Shown here: in pieces, positions 62,830 to 64,000 of the stretch
Numbering within the stretch: the first letter of the stretch is position 1
How the letters are laid out: every line of letters starts with the position of its first letter
Origin: Pipra filicauda
Taxonomy: Eukaryota; Chordata; Aves; Passeriformes; Pipridae
NCBI RefSeq assembly: GCF_003945595.2
Contig: NW_024104509.1
Coordinates: forward strand, 4,035,632-4,099,631
Length of the DNA stretch: 64,000 nucleotides
Reading direction: 5' to 3'
The notes under the pieces: model-generated
Databases searched by the model: none
Told to the model about the DNA's origin: nothing
The model's input: the letters and a program-made list of their open reading frames with translations, nothing else
Translations under genes and position numbers: made by a program

Positions 62830-63720
62830 ATCTCAGCCTTCTTTACTTAAAAAAGCCAAGAACATAAGAGAATGGAACATCACACTGCTGATTGCTCTTG
62901 AACCACTAATGTGGCATTCAATTCCTGAACCCAGGTCATGGATCAAAATATTGAACAGCATGGAGGTGAGGATGGAGCCCTGAGAACACTGCTGGAGACA
63001 GCTCACCAGCCAGATGTGGAACCCTATGAATCCTGCCATCCAGCTGGCTCTTCATGCAGCACACCATGAACCCCTCACCCACAGCTGGACAACTTGTATA
63101 GAAGGATGCTGTGAGGGACAGTATAAAAAGCATCCCTAAAAGCCAGCAAAAAACCACATCCGCCACATTCCCTTCATCCACTTGGGTGGGTGATCTTACC
63201 CTGGAGGAGATCAGATTTCTTAAACAGAACTTTCCCTTTGTGAACTCATGTTGACTGTGACTGATATTTGAATTGTCCTTCAAATGACTTTCAGTGCTCC
63301 CAGTCTACCCTTTTCCTTCATAATTTTTCCAGGTGCTGACGTCAGACTCACAGGTCTGTAGGTTCCTGGGTCTTCTCTGATACCTTTCTTGTACACTGGA
63401 ATAGCATGGGCCAGCTTCCAGTCAGTGGAGAGTTCCCCAGACTTCTCAGACCTTTGGGAATAGATTAGTCCTGTTGTAACATTTCCCAACTCCCTCACCA
63501 TTCTGGGGTGTATCCCATCAGGCCTCATGGACTTGTGAACATTCCAGTGATACAGCAGGTCCCTGACAAGTTCAGTGTCCAAACAAATGGGAAGTCACTG
63601 TTCTCATGTGCATGGTCCTCTCATTCAGGGCATTGGGCAATTCTATCCAACCTTTGACCTAGTCCAAGGTCTATCAGGGTTATTAGAAACTGAGACAAAA
63701 AAGCACTGAATGTCTACTTC
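62830..63720 (-). mobile_element. CR1 LINE reverse-transcriptase fragment
   Basis: The minus-strand peptide 63582-63280 reads through the CR1 pre-palm: HKSMRPDGIHPRMVRELGN, STDWKLAHAIPVYKKG, EDPGTYRPVSLTSAPGKIM. Further down come SQHEFTKGKFCLRNLI, and MLFNILIHDLGSGIECHIS (63039-62936), which is the CR1 region before the YADD box. The copy is broken by frameshifts between these blocks and lacks both ends. The right border is uncertain and may reach the window edge. Confidence 0.9.
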
Positions 63721-64000
63721 TGTCTAGACTTAATGGATGCAGGATAGCCTTGACTGAAAAGAGTAGATGAAGCAGGAAAGTAAAGCAAAAACAGATGGAT
63801 TGCCCATATCTTTCCCAGGTTCTTCCTCTATGAATCCATCATCCTTGTCTGAAATTCTTCCCTTGGAAAATGGCAAACCTCATTATTGCTCTGGGGAGTA
63901 TCACTTTCTCTTTCCTATCACTTATCCACTTCCTTTCTTCTTAACCCTCCTCTCACTCTTATGATATCTTTGAGTTGGAGGAGTCTTCAGAGCTGACTGT
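63721..64000. other. Window end, possibly more CR1
   Basis: Nothing is clearly recognised. The last bases (GTTGGAGGAGTCTTCAGAG) could be the start of another CR1 3' end running off the window. Confidence 0.3.

Noticed and set aside
1..64000. CRISPR arrays, operons, rRNA or intact tRNA genes
   Set aside because: None was seen by reading. The repeats are eukaryotic retroelements and simple repeats, and there are no regularly spaced direct repeats.

Overview
The window looks like an AT-rich, gene-poor stretch of a bird nuclear genome. The evidence is the set of repeats. There are many old CR1 LINE fragments, including 3' ends carrying the CR1 'ttggaagggac' / 'cagaatcacagaat' type sequence. There are several long terminal repeats of the avian ERVL-like kind, starting TGT and ending ACA with 5-bp target-site duplications. 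No bacterial-style gene packing is present. No host protein-coding gene, tRNA or rRNA could be supported. Almost all open frames are under about 150 codons and look like chance frames. Family names for repeats come from recall of avian repeat sequences, not from a database search.

Layout: 1-545 is a minus-strand CR1 piece covering the end of ORF1 (esterase-like) and the start of ORF2 (endonuclease). 6220-6430 holds a possible old tRNA-derived SINE, and 7081-7230 a G/T-rich low-complexity tract. 8071-9221 is a solo LTR flanked by GTCCT. 11344 to about 12161 is an ERVL-like LTR piece. 13081 to about 17033 is the main feature, a nearly 4-kb non-LTR retrotransposon. It has a GC-rich leader, a truncated APE endonuclease, a full reverse transcriptase core with an intact YADD box, and a C-terminal Cys/His finger, all broken by stops and frameshifts. 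Its domain layout and wording resemble the RTE-like group, and AviRTE is a candidate. It is not a CR1, which makes it the odd one out here.

24453-25086 holds two abutting plus-strand CR1 pieces. 36621 to about 38340 holds two CR1 pieces head to head. About 45990-46330 is a minus-strand CR1 reverse-transcriptase piece. 50044 to about 50410 is a 3'-truncated or diverged ERVL-like LTR. About 51890-53060 is a long plus-strand CR1 with an A-tract expanded inside its reverse-transcriptase region, followed by a short minus-strand CR1 tail at 53340. 55357-55933 is a second solo LTR with perfect CTTCA duplications. About 62830-63720 is a minus-strand CR1 reverse-transcriptase piece.

The rest is AT-rich unique sequence with microsatellites and a few inverted repeats. 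Two stretches have splice-site-like borders and an open frame (9569-9631 and 57545-57705); these are only weak exon candidates. Nothing here works together as a pathway. The window records retroelement insertion and decay in a gene desert or a long intron.
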